Of a stretch of DNA of 64,000 nucleotides, positions 41,312 through 50,459 are shown one piece after another. Under the pieces are notes generated by a model that searched no databases, was not told the DNA's origin, and saw only the letters and a list, made by a program, of their open reading frames with translations. Numbering within the stretch: the first letter of the stretch is position 1; every line of letters starts with the position of its first letter. A program made the translations under genes and the position numbers. The DNA lies in NCBI GenBank assembly GCA_903906515.1, contig CAIVKO010000083.1:1-64000 (forward strand). Reading direction: 5' to 3'. The stretch comes from Akkermansiaceae bacterium (GTDB taxonomy: Bacteria > Verrucomicrobiota > Verrucomicrobiia > Verrucomicrobiales > Akkermansiaceae).

Positions 41312-43789
41312 TCAATTTCTGCCACCTACGATTTTCGCCTTGGGCGGTGCGAGCAGGACCTCCCCCTGCTCGTCCGGGGGGGAGGTGAACATGACATTTT
41401 CCCATTTGGTTTCCTTCAATGGGCCCGTTCCGCGGAATTGAAACATGCCATAAAACGGTCTGAGCGGCAGGGTGATCAGGCTGAGCAGGCCACGAGCATT
41501 CATGCGCATGGTCATATCGATGGTGCGTTCCTTGAGGTCGATGGCTCCGTCTCCCGTGAAGACCAGCGAGGTGGTGGTGGTTTGGAAATCCTTGGTGCTG
41601 AGAATGCCATCTTTGATTTTGAAATTGCAAAATGCACTCTTGGCACGTTCGAAGCCGGCTTTCCGGTCGCCGAGCACTCCGCTGATGAGAGGGCTGAGTG
41701 GCCCTAAGATGGGCACCGATAATAACTCGGCTTTATTCAAGGCCAGTAGTCCTGTGCCATTCATGGTCTCCACCTGGCCGTTTGTTAGGGCGAATTCGAT
41801 TCTTCCGGTTACCTCGCCGGAACCCTTCATATTGAATCCGTATGTGGATGATAGAGCGGGGAGAGAGAGCCGGGTCCAGCTCATGTCTCCGCTGAGTCTG
41901 CCTTTATCGCGGACCTCAAAGCTCGCTTTGATCGGACCGTCGAAAGCTTCGAGTTTCAGTGGGTCCACCGTAACACGATCCCCGCGGATGGACACCTTGC
42001 CAGTAGGTTTCAAAAGGGTGACATCCTCACCCAGAAAGCGATAATTCGCGGCGGAACCGTTGAAGGAAATATCGAGCGCGGTGCGGCCCTGCGGTGTCAC
42101 ATCGACCACGCCGGAGCCTTTGAGTTCCGGTGGGGTGTGAAAGCGGTAGATTTCGATCGCGTCAGCGACTTTCGGCGCGAACAAACGGACCATCGGTGCG
42201 GCCCAGAACGTGCCGGTGACGTCTTCGACATCCACGGTTTTGGTGGCGGCGACATAGCGGATCCTGCCAACCTTGGATGTCGCGTGTTTGGGGCCGTTGA
42301 ATTCCTTGCGCAGGGGGTAGTCCTGATAATTGAAAACGACGGTGCCGTCGAAGAAATCGAGTTCGTGATGGCTCAGTGAGAATTGGCACTCCGCCGAGTT
42401 GACCGGAACGCCCTTGTAGCTGACGTTTTTCACAATGCCGCCGCCGGTGTAGGCCCATGATGTCCGATCAGTGGCATCGAATCCGCCTTCCAGACGGACC
42501 AGATAGGACGATCCATCGCGGTTGGAGAAATCGTCGATGACTTGTTCCAATGGCTGCCCGACAAAAAACGGACGGAGGATTGCTCCGGGTATGGTGCTTT
42601 CCACGGCCAAGCGGACCAATGGCCATTGAATCAAGGCTTTGCCACGGGCCTCGCCGTCGGCATGTTGCAAGACCACGTCTCTAAGGAACAAGTCGCCACC
42701 GTTCCAGGAAAACGCGCATTTCACTGTTTTGAAGCGCACATCGCGCAATTTGACGGAATTACAGGCGGCGTGCCCCGTCATCTGAATGCGTGGATTGCTG
42801 CCTTCTTCGAGGAGGAACGTGCCTTCCGCATCAATCGTCTGACTCCCACCTATGGTGATTTCCTTGATCGGAGGTGTGCCAAACCAATTCTTGAGCAAGG
42901 ACGGGATCTCCAGAGATGAGTGGATGTCGAAACGTCCCTCATGCTCGCTGATGTCATAGTCGGCGTGCCCGTGAAGTTCTCCGTGCGGGTCTTTCGCTTG
43001 CAGTGAGGTGATCGTCAGCAGGTTGCCGGTGATTTCGGAATCCGCAGTGATCAGATCCAGTGTATGGTTGTTTTTTTCCACGCCTTTTGCCGTCAGCGAG
43101 AGCTTCGCCTCCAGCGAGTCCGGTTGGTTGACGTCTCCGTTGAGGACGATGCGCAGTTGCGGTGGTTGGTCTGGATCAAACCGCCAGCGCTTGAGTTCTC
43201 CGATGATGCGAGCGATCAACTGCCGTCGTTTACCTTCTTGGGAGCGATCCGGCACATGCTGGGGGTTATCTTTGAAGCCGATGATTCTGGCGTCCAGGAT
43301 GATGCGGATGCCAGCGATGGTTCCGCTGGCGTTGCGGATTTCGAATCGCCGGTTGCCAGGCATGAATAGCAGGCCGTTGGCATCCTTGATTTCCAGGGTT
43401 TCGGAATCGGGGTCGCCTGGGTCCACCGGCATGATCAGCGTCACATTGACGAACTCGATTTTGGTGATTTTCACATCACCGCGGGCGAGTTTGGTTTTAT
43501 CGAAATCCAGGACTACGTTTTCGAGTTTGGAAATCTCATGGAGACGGGTGGCATCCGAAAAAACACTCACTTTGGTGGCGAGCACGCCGCGGAGCGGATT
43601 GTAGCTGAGGCCGCCGATTCTGACGTAAGCGCCTTGTTTGCTCATTTCATTTTCGATGGCGGCGCGCCAAGATGCTGGCATGCCGGTGCGGTTGGCCCAC
43701 CAAAGCATTCCGACGCCCGCGAGGATCGCCGCGACGACCAACAGGAAGGCGATGGATCGTAGGTTGCGGGTGAGGTGCAGGTGAGACAT
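41312..43789 (-). CDS. AsmA-like envelope protein
   Basis: The 825-residue protein has a single N-terminal membrane anchor (AFLLVVAAILAGVGMLWWAN) and then a very long region of beta strands. The C-terminal 200 residues match the AsmA-like C-terminal domain (GEVTGRIEFALTNGQVETMN, FKIKDGILSTKDFQTTTTSL, DLKERTIDMTMRMNARGL). AsmA-clan proteins (TamB, YhdP, AsmA) are thought to form hydrophobic bridges moving phospholipid between inner and outer membranes. The start at 43789 (MSHLHLTRNL) is close to the anchor; an ATG at 43831 is possible. It overlaps nothing and follows radC after 43 bases. Confidence 0.8.
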   Translation of the reverse strand: MSHLHLTRNLRSIAFLLVVAAILAGVGMLWWANRTGMPASWRAAIENEMSKQGAYVRIGGLSYNPLRGVLATKVSVFSDATRLHEISKLENVVLDFDKTKLARGDVKITKIEFVNVTLIMPVDPGDPDSETLEIKDANGLLFMPGNRRFEIRNASGTIAGIRIILDARIIGFKDNPQHVPDRSQEGKRRQLIARIIGELKRWRFDPDQPPQLRIVLNGDVNQPDSLEAKLSLTAKGVEKNNHTLDLITADSEITGNLLTITSLQAKDPHGELHGHADYDISEHEGRFDIHSSLEIPSLLKNWFGTPPIKEITIGGSQTIDAEGTFLLEEGSNPRIQMTGHAACNSVKLRDVRFKTVKCAFSWNGGDLFLRDVVLQHADGEARGKALIQWPLVRLAVESTIPGAILRPFFVGQPLEQVIDDFSNRDGSSYLVRLEGGFDATDRTSWAYTGGGIVKNVSYKGVPVNSAECQFSLSHHELDFFDGTVVFNYQDYPLRKEFNGPKHATSKVGRIRYVAATKTVDVEDVTGTFWAAPMVRLFAPKVADAIEIYRFHTPPELKGSGVVDVTPQGRTALDISFNGSAANYRFLGEDVTLLKPTGKVSIRGDRVTVDPLKLEAFDGPIKASFEVRDKGRLSGDMSWTRLSLPALSSTYGFNMKGSGEVTGRIEFALTNGQVETMNGTGLLALNKAELLSVPILGPLSPLISGVLGDRKAGFERAKSAFCNFKIKDGILSTKDFQTTTTSLVFTGDGAIDLKERTIDMTMRMNARGLLSLITLPLRPFYGMFQFRGTGPLKETKWENVMFTSPPDEQGEVLLAPPKAKIVGGRN

Positions 43790-43832
43790 GCGGCGATTCC
43801 CGAAGTTGGGACAAAAAAAGCAAAAAAGCAAC

Positions 43833-44627
43833 TCAGGGAATCAATCCCGCCTCACGAAAGGAATAATAGCCAGATCTGCCGGGGGATGGCTTGCCGATGA
43901 TGACATGATCGATGAAGCAAACCTGCATGAGCGCGGCAGCTTCGATAATCCGGCGGGTCACGATTTCATCCGAGCGGCTGGGACCAGGATCACCCGATGG
44001 GTGATTGTGGATGAGCACGAAGCCGTAAGCGCCACGGGTGATCACCGGGCGCAGGATTTCCCTGGGATGGGCGTTGGACTCGCTCACCGTGCCCACGGAA
44101 ACGACATTGGTGCCAATGTGCCGCAGACGGGGGTCCACCACGGCCACGACGACTTGTTCTTGGGTGAGGTGGCTGAGTTGTGGTGCAAAAAATTCGTAAA
44201 TGAGTTCCGGCCTGTCCAATGGGATTTCCCGGAGTTGTTCGCGTGCCACGCGGATGCCGAGTTCGAAGGCGGCGGCGAGTTTGGACGCTTTGGCCAACCC
44301 CAGCCCGTATTCCTTGGCGAGTTCCGCCACCGGCAGACCGCCCAGCGCTCCCAATGAGCCGTATTTTCGGACCAGATCCCGTCCGATTTCGATGGCGCTG
44401 CGCCCTTTGGTTCCGGTGGAAATGAACAAGGCCATCAATTCGGCATTGTCCAAAGCTGTGGGCCCGAGTTGCGCCAGTTTCTCGCGCGGCCGTTCATTGC
44501 GGGGAAGATCGTGAATGCGTGATCCGTTTCCGTCCCTTTCCGGCGTGGCGTGGTCGCCGTCTGTGAGCCTGGTGCAGTCTGAATTTTCGAATGGATCTTT
44601 ACTGGAATCATACGTAGCGCCGTTCAT
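43833..44627 (-). CDS. radC: RadC family JAB/JAMM protein
   Basis: The 264-residue protein has an N-terminal helix-hairpin-helix-like part (PREKLAQLGPTALDNAELMA, YGLGLAKASKLAAAFELG) and a C-terminal RadC domain with the JAMM zinc motif HNHPSGDPGPSRSD. RadC was thought to act in DNA repair, but its function is not settled. The first 35 residues lack homology; an internal start near RIHDLPRNERPREKL is conceivable. The length is slightly above the usual 225. Confidence 0.92.
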   Translation of the reverse strand: MNGATYDSSKDPFENSDCTRLTDGDHATPERDGNGSRIHDLPRNERPREKLAQLGPTALDNAELMALFISTGTKGRSAIEIGRDLVRKYGSLGALGGLPVAELAKEYGLGLAKASKLAAAFELGIRVAREQLREIPLDRPELIYEFFAPQLSHLTQEQVVVAVVDPRLRHIGTNVVSVGTVSESNAHPREILRPVITRGAYGFVLIHNHPSGDPGPSRSDEIVTRRIIEAAALMQVCFIDHVIIGKPSPGRSGYYSFREAGLIP

Positions 44628-44696
44628 GTGAACAGTTAAAGCGTGATGTCACATCCAGCACAAGAGGAAAATCTATCGAATTTCCGATTTTCGAGA

Positions 44697-45815
44697 TTAC
44701 CAATCCGAGCCGAGTCCGTAGCGCGCAGCCAGTTCCAGCAAATCATCGCGCATCGGCCATTCGTCCGGGCGTTCGTTGGTGGTGTGGCGTTTGCTGGCAC
44801 CTTTGAGATGCATGCATCCGGTGTTGTCGCCGATGCTGCGGACAGTCTCGACCTCTTCAGGTGTGAGGCGGATGTCGGGCAGAGTTGCTAGATCGCGGAT
44901 TTTGTCTTCGATCGGGCGGGCGGGATTTCCAGCTTCCTGGATGAAGGTGGGCACCACGCTCTCCACCGCCGGTTGGCTGAGATTCCAGATCGAGGCGAAC
45001 TGCAACAGGCTGAGACCGTATTTTTCCGTGATCGGGCGCATTCTTTCGGCTTTTTCCATGCCGTGCTGGACCCAGCCGTCTGGCCGATACGTCCGGTGGT
45101 CGCCGGCCTTGAATTCGTGACCGGGCAGGCCGACGTCGCCGTGGAAAACTCCGCCATGATCGACCACGCGGGTCATCACCTTGACGCCGAATTTTTCACA
45201 TGCTGGCAGGATGAGTCCGGTGGGCCAAGGTTCGAGCGGACTGAGAATGAGCATCGCCCAATCAATGAGTTCGCCGAAACGTTCGTAGCAATCGACGATA
45301 TCGAGGGAGAATCCGTTAGCGGGGCCCGGCGCGATGCCGAGTTGTTTGGTGAGGCCTTGGTCCTTGAGGTTTTTCAATGCCTGCCAGAGTGTCTCGTTGG
45401 TGTATCCGATTTCATCCGGATTGTGCAGCATGAGCAGATCGAAGTGATCGGTTCCGCAGCGTTCGAGTTCCTTTGCAGCGGCCATTTGCGTGAAAGCGGC
45501 GTATTGTTCCGGACCGCGCAATACGGGATCGGTGAAACGCGGGTATCCCCGGCTGCCGAGGCGTTGGCCTTCATAAAAATCGTGGCCAATCATGCCCACC
45601 AGGCTGTAGGTGCTGCGGTCAATGCCGGTCAGTGCATTTCCGAGCAATTCGTCGGCCTTGCCATTACCATAGACATCGGAGGTGACGAAGGTCCGGATGC
45701 CGGATTCGTAGGCGGTTTGAATGCACTCAATGAAGCGTGCTTCGGATAGGGTTTCTCCGAAATGCATGAAGCGTCCGCCGCTCCATGTGCCGTATGCCGT
45801 AGTGGTAGGTTCCAT
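44697..45815 (-). CDS. Aldo/keto reductase
   Basis: The 372-residue protein is a TIM-barrel aldo/keto reductase. The catalytic tyrosine is in FVTSDVYGNGKADELLGNAL with the Asp before it, and the DLLMLHNPDEIG strand supplies the conserved His. The NADPH-binding end includes PAVESVVPTFIQ. The barrel carries a long extension (KHTTNERPDEW-like stretch near the C-terminus). The start at 45815 (MEPTTTAYGTWSGG) matches the family. It sits downstream of fabH; its substrate cannot be predicted. Confidence 0.85.
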   Translation of the reverse strand: MEPTTTAYGTWSGGRFMHFGETLSEARFIECIQTAYESGIRTFVTSDVYGNGKADELLGNALTGIDRSTYSLVGMIGHDFYEGQRLGSRGYPRFTDPVLRGPEQYAAFTQMAAAKELERCGTDHFDLLMLHNPDEIGYTNETLWQALKNLKDQGLTKQLGIAPGPANGFSLDIVDCYERFGELIDWAMLILSPLEPWPTGLILPACEKFGVKVMTRVVDHGGVFHGDVGLPGHEFKAGDHRTYRPDGWVQHGMEKAERMRPITEKYGLSLLQFASIWNLSQPAVESVVPTFIQEAGNPARPIEDKIRDLATLPDIRLTPEEVETVRSIGDNTGCMHLKGASKRHTTNERPDEWPMRDDLLELAARYGLGSDW

Positions 45816-45937
45816 GATTGTCTTGAGAAAATGGCTAGAGTTGATGGGGTGAAAGGTCAATCCGGAAGCATAATATGCGTTGAAAGATCCGAATCAGGAA
45901 GACGGACTTTCGGCATGTGGACCGGATAGAGGGGGGC

Positions 45938-46939
45938 TCACCAACGGATGGCGGCCGCCGCCCATGTCAATCCGGCTCCGAATGCGACCAGCACGATATA
46001 TTCGCCGCGTTTGAAGGCTCCGGTGCGGTTGGCTTCATCCATTGCGATGGCGATGGATGCGGCTGAGGTGTTGCCGTATTTGTGGAGGTTGATGAAAACG
46101 CGCTCGTTAGGGACGGCGAGGCGGTCGGCAATGGCATCGATGATGCGGCGGTTTGCCTGGTGGGGGATGACGCAGGCGATTTCCTCGGCTTTCCAACCGG
46201 CGCGTGCGATGACTTTTTCCGCGGCTTCCTTCATGCGGTTGACGGCGATCTTGAAAACCTCCTTGCCCTGCATGTTGAGCGTGTGGGTGTGTTGGTTGAC
46301 GTTTTCGCTGGTGATCGGGCAGGCGGAGCCGCCGCCGGGAATTTCGAGCAGGTGGGTCAGGTTGCCGTCGGTTCCCATTTCGGTGGCGACGATCGAGCCC
46401 TCGCCGGGTTCCGCGCGGCGCAGGATGGCGGCACCGGCACCATCACCGAAGAGCACGCAGGTCGAGCGATCTTCCCAATTGGTCACGGTGGAGAGTTTTT
46501 CCGCACCGATGATGAGGGCGTTTTTGAAAGCGCCGTCCGAGATCAGGCGCTTGGAGATTTTCATGGCATAGAGAAATCCGGAGCAGGCGGCGGAGATGTC
46601 GAAGGCCACTGCATTGAACGCACCGATTTGCTGCTGAACGTGGCAGGCCGTCGCGGGGGTGGGGGTGTCCGGCGTGATGGTGGCGACGATGATCAACTCG
46701 ATATCGAGTGGCTCCAACCCGGCTTGTTCGAGCGCGCGGCGAGCGGCCTTGGATGCCATGTGGGAGGTGAACTCGTCATCCGCCGCGATTCTGCGCTCCT
46801 TGATGCCGGTGCGTGTCACGATCCATTCGTCGCTGGTATCCACCCTGGCGGCGAGTTCTTCGTTGGTAAGAATTTTTTCCGGGACGTAACTGCCGGTGCC
46901 TGCGATGCAGACGTCGATGACGGATGTCTTTTCACTCAT
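45938..46939 (-). CDS. fabH: Beta-ketoacyl-ACP synthase III
   Basis: FabH condenses acetyl-CoA with malonyl-ACP to start fatty-acid synthesis. The catalytic triad is complete: Cys119 in AFDISAACSGFLYAM, His260 in VIPHQANRRIIDAI and Asn290 in LHKYGNTSAASIA. The N-terminal GTGSYVPEKILTNEEL and DEWIVTRTGIKERRI are also typical. The ATG at 46939 gives 333 residues; the longer frame from 46975 has no support. It follows plsX in the conserved order yceD-rpmF-plsX-fabH. Confidence 0.96.
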   Translation of the reverse strand: MSEKTSVIDVCIAGTGSYVPEKILTNEELAARVDTSDEWIVTRTGIKERRIAADDEFTSHMASKAARRALEQAGLEPLDIELIIVATITPDTPTPATACHVQQQIGAFNAVAFDISAACSGFLYAMKISKRLISDGAFKNALIIGAEKLSTVTNWEDRSTCVLFGDGAGAAILRRAEPGEGSIVATEMGTDGNLTHLLEIPGGGSACPITSENVNQHTHTLNMQGKEVFKIAVNRMKEAAEKVIARAGWKAEEIACVIPHQANRRIIDAIADRLAVPNERVFINLHKYGNTSAASIAIAMDEANRTGAFKRGEYIVLVAFGAGLTWAAAAIRW

Positions 46940-47036
46940 GCGGGCGGGAGACTGGAGACTGAATGCCCCGCTCACAAGCCCGAAGTTCGGGCGGGCGTCA
47001 GGAAATGGAAATTATTCGACCCGCAATTCCTTACCA

Positions 47037-48068
47037 TCAGGCTTCAGTAGAAGTGCTGGAGGTGGAAATGGACGCGAGTTCCTGCTGAATGCGTGAGTTG
47101 ACGCGGCTTTCCACAGTTTCCATGGCGACCCGGATGGCGTTTCGCACGGCCAGGGCGGTGGAGGAACCGTGGGCGATGATGACCACGCCGTTGACGCCGA
47201 GAAGCGGACTGCCGCCGTATGTCTCGTAGCTGCTTTTTTCCTTGAGCGCCTTGAAGGCGCCCTGGGCGAGAACAGCGCCGCAAAGTCGTAGCGGGTTGCC
47301 CTTGATTTCGGCCTTGAGCCACTTGGAAACCGCCTTGGCCGTGGCCTCCACGGTTTTGAGCATGATATTGCCGACAAATCCGTCGCAAAGCACGACATCC
47401 AGCTCGGTTTCGAAAAGATCGCGTCCTTCGACGTTGCCAACAAAATGGATGCCCGGCGTTTGCTTGAGTTGCTTGAAGGTTTCTTTGGTGAAAGTGGTGC
47501 CTTTTTCGTCCTCTTCGCCATTGGACATCAGTCCGACTTTCGGGTTTTTCACCCCCAGCACGTTGCGGGCGAAGGCGGTGCCCATTACCGCGTAGGCGAC
47601 CAAGTGCTCGGGCTTGGCCTCCGGGTTGGCCCCGGCGTCCAGAATGTGGCAGAGCCCGAATTCGTTGGGAATGGCGGTGGCGATACCAGCGCGGTCCACG
47701 CCGGGGAGGGTCCGCAGTTTCAAAGTCGCGGAGGCCACGGCACCACCGGTGTTGCCGGCCGAGACAAAGGCTTCCGCCTTGCCTTCCTTGACCATGTCCA
47801 TGGCCACATTGATCGACGAAAGCTTCTTGCGGCGCACGGTTTTGGCGCCGGGCTCGGCCATGCCGATGACTTCCGGGGCGTGCACGATACTGACCCGCGG
47901 GTCATTCAAATCGAGTCCTTGCTTGGCGCACTCCGCTTTCAGAATTCCCTCGTCACCGACCAAAAACAGATGGGTGATCTTGGAATAATAGCGGAGGGCG
48001 TCGATGGCTCCTCCGATATTGACTGCGGGGGCGAGGTCCCCGCCCATGGCGTCCAGGGCGACTTTCAT
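47037..48068 (-). CDS. plsX: Phosphate acyltransferase PlsX
   Basis: PlsX makes acyl-phosphate from acyl-ACP for phospholipid synthesis. The 343-residue protein has the family start VALDAMGGDLAPAVNIGGAI and further motifs VSAGNTGGAVASATLKL, LDAGANPEAKPEHLVAYAVM, VGLMSNGEEDEKGT and GSPLLGVNGVVIIAHGSST. It lies 110 bases after rpmF, separated by a terminator-like hairpin, so it may have its own promoter. Confidence 0.96.
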   Translation of the reverse strand: MKVALDAMGGDLAPAVNIGGAIDALRYYSKITHLFLVGDEGILKAECAKQGLDLNDPRVSIVHAPEVIGMAEPGAKTVRRKKLSSINVAMDMVKEGKAEAFVSAGNTGGAVASATLKLRTLPGVDRAGIATAIPNEFGLCHILDAGANPEAKPEHLVAYAVMGTAFARNVLGVKNPKVGLMSNGEEDEKGTTFTKETFKQLKQTPGIHFVGNVEGRDLFETELDVVLCDGFVGNIMLKTVEATAKAVSKWLKAEIKGNPLRLCGAVLAQGAFKALKEKSSYETYGGSPLLGVNGVVIIAHGSSTALAVRNAIRVAMETVESRVNSRIQQELASISTSSTSTEA

Positions 48069-48116
48069 GTGAGTTTGTAAATTGCGGGTGCGCGGGTGAA
48101 TTTTAGGAAATGGGTA

Positions 48117-48150
48117 TGAAAAATCACCGCCCAGGAAAAATCCCGGGCGG
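48117..48150 (-). terminator. Rho-independent terminator after rpmF
   Basis: On the minus strand CCGCCCGGG and CCTGGGCGG form a nine-pair stem with one mismatch around an AT-rich loop (48127-48150), followed by a T-rich run (TGATTTTT) at 48117-48126. It lies 29 bases after the rpmF stop and 49 bases before plsX. Confidence 0.7.
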
Positions 48151-48178
48151 TAATTTAGCTGAAATCACGCGAGTGGTT

Positions 48179-48361
48179 TCAGCTGACTTCAACATCGAGC
48201 ACCTGACGGTCACGATAGTAGCCACATGAAGGGCAGGCAATGTGCGAAGGCACTTTGCTGCCGCACTCGGGGCAATTTTTGAAGATCGGCGCACGCCAAC
48301 GTTTGGCGCCACGGCGCATTTTCTGACGGCTTTTGGATTGGCGGCGTTTTGGTACGGCCAT
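48179..48361 (-). CDS. rpmF: Large ribosomal subunit protein bL32
   Basis: The 60-residue protein begins AVPKRRQSKSRQKMRRGAKR and has the zinc-ribbon cysteines in CPECGSKVPSHIACPSCGYY, so it is the zinc-binding form of bL32. It lies 15 bases after the YceD gene, the usual partner, and is followed by a terminator. Confidence 0.96.
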   Translation of the reverse strand: MAVPKRRQSKSRQKMRRGAKRWRAPIFKNCPECGSKVPSHIACPSCGYYRDRQVLDVEVS

Positions 48362-48376
48362 GGTCTTGCTTTGGTG

Positions 48377-48880
48377 TTAGGGTTGGTCCTTTAGGTCCTT
48401 GAGATTGTCGAGAGCTGACCAACGGTCATCACTCCCGACGCGGGGCGGAGTGGGTAGCGCAGGATCGACGGGTTTGTCCACTGATAAATATCGGGGATCG
48501 ATTTCACACTGTTGTGGAATATCCCCATCCTCGCAGCGAGGGTCCACCGGGAAGTTGATCAAAATTTCCTCCCGCAGGGCCTCTGTAGCGTCGATATCGC
48601 CCTCCTTTTCGATCTCCACGGAAACCGCCGACCCCTCCAGTCGGATCGTCTGAATAAAGGGGTGCAACGACCTCACGCAGGTGAATTCAAAGGGAGCGGA
48701 GAGAGAGCCGGTGAGCAATAATTCGGAACCGAAGCGCTGGGCCCAGACATCGTATTCAAGCGGCCCCACCGCCTGCGCATCACCCTCCGGGAGGTCGAAG
48801 ATTTCTTTCGGGAGCACCCCGGAAAACCCTTTTCCCTCGTCCGGGAGTCCTGCCAAATCAATAATAAAACGTCCTTTCAC
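48377..48880 (-). CDS. yceD: YceD/DUF177 family protein
   Basis: The 167-residue protein matches YceD (DUF177), which precedes rpmF in most bacteria and in plants helps 23S rRNA accumulate. Visible features are SELLLTGSLSAPFEFTCVRS with the conserved Cys, and the acidic C-terminal part LREEILINFPVDPRCED with IDPRYLSVDKPVDPALP. It heads the yceD-rpmF run; a palindromic repeat lies upstream. Confidence 0.85.
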   Translation of the reverse strand: MKGRFIIDLAGLPDEGKGFSGVLPKEIFDLPEGDAQAVGPLEYDVWAQRFGSELLLTGSLSAPFEFTCVRSLHPFIQTIRLEGSAVSVEIEKEGDIDATEALREEILINFPVDPRCEDGDIPQQCEIDPRYLSVDKPVDPALPTPPRVGSDDRWSALDNLKDLKDQP

Positions 48881-48937
48881 GGTCGGATTATACCCCTGAA
48901 GCGGTGATCGCCAAGCCGGAAATTTTTTCGCTCATGC

Positions 48938-49112
48938 CACGCCGAATGAGTATGCGCGAAGCGAAAGGGTGGGCAGGGACCGTCTCTCCGAGCGGTCCGC
49001 GTGCATGTGATGTGAATGATCCAGCGAATATTTTCAGCTTCCGCTATCCTCTCGTTCTCCATGTATTCGCGTCGCATGCGGTCATGGACCGCCCGGAGGT
49101 CGGGTCCCTGCC
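48938..49112. repeat. Dispersed palindromic repeat, copy 4
   Basis: The arms are 48972-48998 (starting GGCAGGGACCGTCTCTCC) and 49086-49112 (ending CGGGTCCCTGCC). The flank 48938-48971 (GCCGAATGAGTATGCGCGAA) is shared with copy 1. Inner words (GAATGATCCAGCGAAT) match copy 1 in reverse orientation (ATTCGCTGGATCATTC), so the interior is inverted between copies. It fills most of the 321-base gap between the divergent yceD and amidase genes; nothing else is seen there. Confidence 0.85.
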
Positions 49113-49201
49113 ATTTTTCAGTCAGGCGCTGATGCCCCGCTTTTTTCCAGATCAGGAGAAATTGATTTTGAGGACGGGAGATTTCGTGGTAGTGGCTGTG
49201 C

Positions 49202-49900
49202 GTGCATCGATTCCACAAGCCATTTTCATTGATTTTAGGGGCGTTCTTACTTTGCCAGTGCCAGGAACTGGGTCCGCCGCGAGGTGGTGGTCGATCGCGT
49301 CCGGCGGGTGGCGGTCCGATGCCGATGTCGCGGATGTATCGCGAGGTCCACCTCAGGCCGGACATGGTCCCGCGTGGCACCCATGGACGCAAGGTATACC
49401 GGTCGATGAGGCCTCGCTACATCACGATTCATAGCACCCAGAACTACACTGCGAATGCGGCGCAGCACTCGCTCGCCCTGAAACACGGGGCACTGCGATC
49501 GCCGAAAAATCCCCACGGCGGAAACCGTATCGGTTATCTCATCTGGCACTTTACGGTGGACGACCACGAGGCGATCCAGCACATGCCGACCACGGAACAG
49601 GGTGAGCACGCGGATTTCGCAGGCCCGGGAAACCGACTCTCGATCGGCATCGAGATGTGCGAGAATCGCGGCAGCAACCTCAATGCCACCATCGAACGCA
49701 CGGCGAAGTTGACTGCCATCCTGATGAAGAAGAATGGAATTCCGCTTTGCAATGTGGTGCCGCACTATCACTGGCCGCGGCACGGAAAACATCCGCCTAA
49801 CAAAAATTGCCCGCATTTCCTGCTCGACCACGGCCGCCCCGGTTCGAAGTGGAGATGGTTCCAAGGCAAGGTCAATTATTACTACCGGCAACTCCAATGA
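49202..49900 (+). CDS. N-acetylmuramoyl-L-alanine amidase (Amidase_2), likely lipoprotein
   Basis: The product cleaves the bond between MurNAc and the stem peptide of peptidoglycan. The 232-residue protein begins with a signal peptide with a lipobox-like end (LILGAFLLCQC), then a Gly/Pro/Arg-rich linker. The zinc ligands are visible in YITIHSTQNYTANA, NVVPHYHWPRHGKHPPNKN and NCPHFLLD, the H-H-C/H pattern of the Amidase_2 (PGRP-like) family. YLIWHFTVDDHEAIQHMP is also typical. Its stop overlaps the next start (ATGA). Confidence 0.85.
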   Translation: MHRFHKPFSLILGAFLLCQCQELGPPRGGGRSRPAGGGPMPMSRMYREVHLRPDMVPRGTHGRKVYRSMRPRYITIHSTQNYTANAAQHSLALKHGALRSPKNPHGGNRIGYLIWHFTVDDHEAIQHMPTTEQGEHADFAGPGNRLSIGIEMCENRGSNLNATIERTAKLTAILMKKNGIPLCNVVPHYHWPRHGKHPPNKNCPHFLLDHGRPGSKWRWFQGKVNYYYRQLQ

Positions 49901-50286
49901 CGGACGGTCCATCCAAGGATCATGGCAGTCCGGGAAACCGGGATGTCGTTCTGGATCCGGGCGTGTATTACGTCTGCCAGCGCTGCACCGCGTGTTGCAG
50001 GTGGCCGGGAGACGTTCGGCTTGAGGAGGAGGAAATCCCGGTCATCGCCGGGTTTCTTGGCCTGATCGAGGCTGACTTCCTCCAGCAATACACCCGCCTG
50101 CGTTCGAATCGGAACGGCCTCTCGCTCATCGAAAGAGAAAACCACGAATGCATCATGCTGGAAGGGAACGCCTGCCGCATCCATCCGGTCAAACCCGGGC
50201 AATGCGAGGGGTTTCCTAACAAGTGGAATTTTCCCGGTTGGCGACGAGTCTGTGAGGCGGTGCCGGTGGCGGTTGAGCTCATTTGA
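49897..50286 (+). CDS. YkgJ-type cysteine-cluster protein
   Basis: The 129-residue protein matches the YkgJ/CxxCxxxxC family: YVCQRCTACCRWPGDVRL (about 25-42), then CIMLEGNACRIHPVKPGQC with further cysteines, and FPGWRRVC. The eight cysteines probably bind a metal or iron-sulfur cluster (inference). It overlaps the amidase by 4 bases. Function unknown. Confidence 0.8.
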   Translation: MTDGPSKDHGSPGNRDVVLDPGVYYVCQRCTACCRWPGDVRLEEEEIPVIAGFLGLIEADFLQQYTRLRSNRNGLSLIERENHECIMLEGNACRIHPVKPGQCEGFPNKWNFPGWRRVCEAVPVAVELI

Positions 50287-50459
50287 AGCATGATCTGGAT
50301 CGGATCTTTGTCGCCCGAATCAAACCTGGTCTTCGGTTTCTCATGTCCACGAGCGCTCACCCGGTAAATTTCAACATTGTTGAACAATCGAATGGTAAAG
50401 ATTCGTTATGTTTGGCAGGATTTCCTGCGTGTTCGGACCTGCGGGAACTGCCAGTCTGA

